Shown here: positions 6,154 to 7,750 of the stretch, in pieces
Layout of the letters: each line of letters begins with the position of its first letter
How positions within the stretch are numbered: the stretch's first letter is position 1
From: CAZJUR01 sp964549525
GTDB lineage: Bacteria > Patescibacteriota > Saccharimonadia > Saccharimonadales > Saccharimonadaceae
Direction of reading: 5' to 3'
Assembly (NCBI GenBank): GCA_964549525.1
Contig: CAZJUR010000013.1
Span: 1 to 7,750 of the forward strand
DNA length: 7,750 bases
Program-made: the position numbers and the translations under genes
Notes under the pieces: model-generated
What the model was told of the DNA's origin: nothing
The model's database searches: none
The model's input: the letters and a program-made list of their open reading frames with translations, nothing else

Positions 6154-7224
6154 ATGAAAGAAAATGATTTACGAATAGAAATATTACTCGAGGAGGTGGT
6201 CCGCAAGCGCGCCTCTGACCTACACTTACAGGTGGGGCTGCCGCCTATGCTACGGGTAGACGGTACATTGACTGCCGTTGCCGGCTATGATGCCTTGACT
6301 GAGGAGCAAGTCGAAATTTTGATTTTTGCCATTCTCGACGAAGAGCAACGCCAAGTACTCAATAAAGACAAAGAATTTGACTTTAGCTTTGCCTTTGGCG
6401 ATTTGGGACGATTTCGTGTCAACGCGTTTCACGAACGCGGTAATTTAGCGGCCGCGCTGCGTTTAATTCCAAATCAAATTGACGATTTAGCTAGTCTCGG
6501 TATGCCGGCGGTGGTTAATAAATTTGCTGAATATCCACGCGGTCTTGTCTTAGTGACGGGTCCGACCGGATCGGGTAAATCAACCACACTTGCCGCTATC
6601 GTCGATAAAATTAACACAGAACGATCACACCATATCATCACCATCGAAGACCCGATCGAGTTTACCCATAAATCCAAGCGATCAGTGGTGGTGCAACGTG
6701 AAGTGCATTACGACACCTATAGCTTCTCAGCTGCGCTTCGTTCAGCCCTACGTCAAGATCCAGATGTAGTTTTGATCGGTGAGATGCGAGATCTCGAAAC
6801 CATCTCAGCAGCGATCACGATTGCTGAAACAGGACACTTGGTTTTTGCAACACTCCACACCAACAGTGCAGCCCAGAGTATCGATCGCATGATCGACGTA
6901 TTCCCTCCCCATCAGCAGCCGCAAGTTCGCGCCCAGCTGGCAAATATTTTGATGGCTATCTGTTCGCAACGACTTATCCCTATGATTGGTGGTGGGCGGA
7001 CGGTAGCTGCCGAGATTTTGATCGCAAATCCGGCGGTACGAAATATCATTCGTGAGGGCAAATCCCACCAACTAGATGCCGTCATCCAGACTGGCGCTGA
7101 TCAAGGCATGCAGTCTATGGATCGTACGCTCGCGAACCTTATACGGAATGGTACGATTACCTATGATGAAGCCAAGAATTATGCAGTAGATCTGGCGGAA
7201 CTTGATAGGATGATGAGAGGGTAA
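6154..7224 (+). CDS. pilT: PilT, twitching-motility ATPase for pilus retraction
   Basis: Hexameric ATPase that depolymerises the pilus. At 356 residues it has standard PilT length, with no GspE-type N-domain. Seen: the N-terminal PAS-like domain with ASDLHLQVGLPPMLRVDG (20-37); Walker A GPTGSGKST (136-144); Asp box TIEDPIEF (163-170); QREVHYDTYSF (181-191, His185 where Gly is usual); Walker B DPDVVLIGEMRD (202-213, Glu210); His box TGHLVFATLHTN (226-237); and PAVRNIIREGK (293-303), the local version of the AIRNLIRE motif that PilT needs for retraction. All key elements are present, so activity is expected. AAAGGA at 6139-6144, nine bases before the ATG, is the ribosome site; the gap after pilB is 18 bases. 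The frame ends in TAA five bases from pilC. Confidence 0.95.
   Translation: MKENDLRIEILLEEVVRKRASDLHLQVGLPPMLRVDGTLTAVAGYDALTEEQVEILIFAILDEEQRQVLNKDKEFDFSFAFGDLGRFRVNAFHERGNLAAALRLIPNQIDDLASLGMPAVVNKFAEYPRGLVLVTGPTGSGKSTTLAAIVDKINTERSHHIITIEDPIEFTHKSKRSVVVQREVHYDTYSFSAALRSALRQDPDVVLIGEMRDLETISAAITIAETGHLVFATLHTNSAAQSIDRMIDVFPPHQQPQVRAQLANILMAICSQRLIPMIGGGRTVAAEILIANPAVRNIIREGKSHQLDAVIQTGADQGMQSMDRTLANLIRNGTITYDEAKNYAVDLAELDRMMRG
7217..7221 (+). promoter_or_regulatory. Ribosome binding site supporting the GTG start of pilC
   Basis: GAGGG in the last codons of pilT is seven bases before the GTG at 7229. It supports GTG as the start; the nearby ATG at 7245 is out of frame, and the next in-frame ATG lies far inside the conserved domain. 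Confidence 0.6.
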
Positions 7225-7228
7225 ATAG

Positions 7229-7750
7229 GTGCTAACATTTAATTATGAAGCCAAAGACCGCGCGACGGGCAAACATGTCAAGTCGACTGTGCAGGCCGAC
7301 ACGGAAGCTGCTGCCTATAAACTTCTGGTAGATCAAGGTTATACACCAAGCAAAATCATCGAACAGAGCAAGACAGCAAATCCTCTCGCAGCCCTCCGAA
7401 ATCGCGTCACCACTAAAGACAAAGTGGTGTTTTCGCGTCAATTAGCTACCTTGATAGGGGCTGGTTTGCCACTAGCGCAAAGTCTGGCTACAGTAGTGGA
7501 TCAGACAGAGAATAAAAAGATGAAAGCAGTGACCCAAGATGTCCTCACTTCAGTCGAAGGCGGAAAAAGTCTCGGAGAGTCATTTTCAAAACACCCAGAC
7601 ATCTTTGATACTGTCTATATTGCGCTTGTTCAAGCCGGCGAAACATCCGGTACGCTCGATAAAGCATTGGAGCGCATTGCTAACCAAAAGGAAAAAGATG
7701 CTGAAATGATGGGCAAGATCAAGGGCGCTATGATATATCCAGCGATTGTG
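7229..7750 (+). CDS. pilC: PilC, type IV pilus platform protein (N-terminal 174 residues, 3' partial)
   Basis: Polytopic inner-membrane platform protein (GspF/T2SF family) on which PilB and PilT act. The frame opens with GTG four bases after the pilT stop and stays open to the right edge (174 codons). The N-terminal segment FNYEAKDRATGK (4-15) followed by ADTEAAAYKLLVDQGYTPSKI (23-43) is the typical PilC/GspF opening. The first T2SF domain starts near residue 62 with FSRQLATLIGAGLPL (68-82) and continues through GGKSLGESFSKHPDIF (111-126) and ALVQAGETSGTLDKALERIA (132-151). The segment KIKGAMIYPAIV (163-174) begins the first transmembrane helix, where the window ends. The second T2SF domain and remaining helices lie outside. 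There are no cysteines in the visible part. The start is fixed by the homology pattern and the preceding GAGGG site. Confidence 0.93.
   Translation, partial: MLTFNYEAKDRATGKHVKSTVQADTEAAAYKLLVDQGYTPSKIIEQSKTANPLAALRNRVTTKDKVVFSRQLATLIGAGLPLAQSLATVVDQTENKKMKAVTQDVLTSVEGGKSLGESFSKHPDIFDTVYIALVQAGETSGTLDKALERIANQKEKDAEMMGKIKGAMIYPAIV

Noticed and set aside
5335..6603. PilB and PilT as a duplicated segment
   Set aside because: Walker A regions are similar at DNA level, but this reflects shared catalytic motifs of two old paralogous families; flanking sequence is dissimilar.
1..7750. Alternative genetic code with UGA as glycine (SR1/Gracilibacteria type)
   Set aside because: No called frame contains an internal TGA, and pilM ends in TGA exactly at the pilN start, so the standard bacterial code fits.

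Overview
The window carries most of a type IV pilus (T4P) assembly operon. It reads left to right on the + strand and is preceded by the 3' part of a large, cysteine-containing, probably surface-exposed protein. The likely source is a Patescibacteria/CPR bacterium, most plausibly Candidatus Saccharibacteria (TM7) or a close relative. The basis is the gene order pilM-pilN-pilO-small membrane protein-pilB-pilT-pilC, the absence of pilP/pilQ (outer-membrane parts), and an upstream protein ending in a C-terminal module that I recall from large CPR surface proteins. This assignment comes from recognition, not a search. TGA is used as a stop (end of pilM) and no reading frame contains an internal TGA, so the UGA=Gly code of SR1/Gracilibacteria does not apply.

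Layout. Bases 1-1554: C-terminal 517 residues of a large protein, open at the left edge. It contains a beta-rich segment resembling the Ca-dependent xylan-binding (CBM60-like) fold with a DRNLYI motif, then a beta-rich, cysteine-containing C-terminal module ending in DLPPRY. Bases 1555-1609: short gap with no convincing terminator but a perfect TATAAT box whose predicted start point lies almost on the pilM start codon. Bases 1610-4351: pilM, pilN, pilO and an 84-residue single-pass membrane protein, joined by 4-bp or 1-bp stop/start overlaps. Bases 4360-7224: the two hexameric ATPases, PilB (extension) and PilT (retraction). Bases 7229-7750: the first 174 codons of pilC, cut by the right edge.

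How they work together. PilM (cytoplasmic, actin-like) should bind the NLLP tail of PilN. PilN and PilO form the membrane alignment complex, and the 84-residue protein sits where pilP would be. PilB and PilT drive polymerisation and depolymerisation through the platform protein PilC. Having both ATPases implies a retractile pilus (twitching, attachment or DNA uptake). No pilin, prepilin peptidase or secretin is visible here. The left-hand protein could be a surface or pilus-associated adhesin that binds sugars on a host cell, but that link is inference from position and domain resemblance.

Points most worth following: the carbohydrate-binding-like domain next to the T4P operon; loss of the tetracysteine zinc site in PilB; the small protein in the pilP slot; the near-leaderless promoter of pilM; and the different base and codon usage of the upstream gene. 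There are no RNA genes, mobile elements, CRISPR arrays or gene-free stretches longer than 55 bases.
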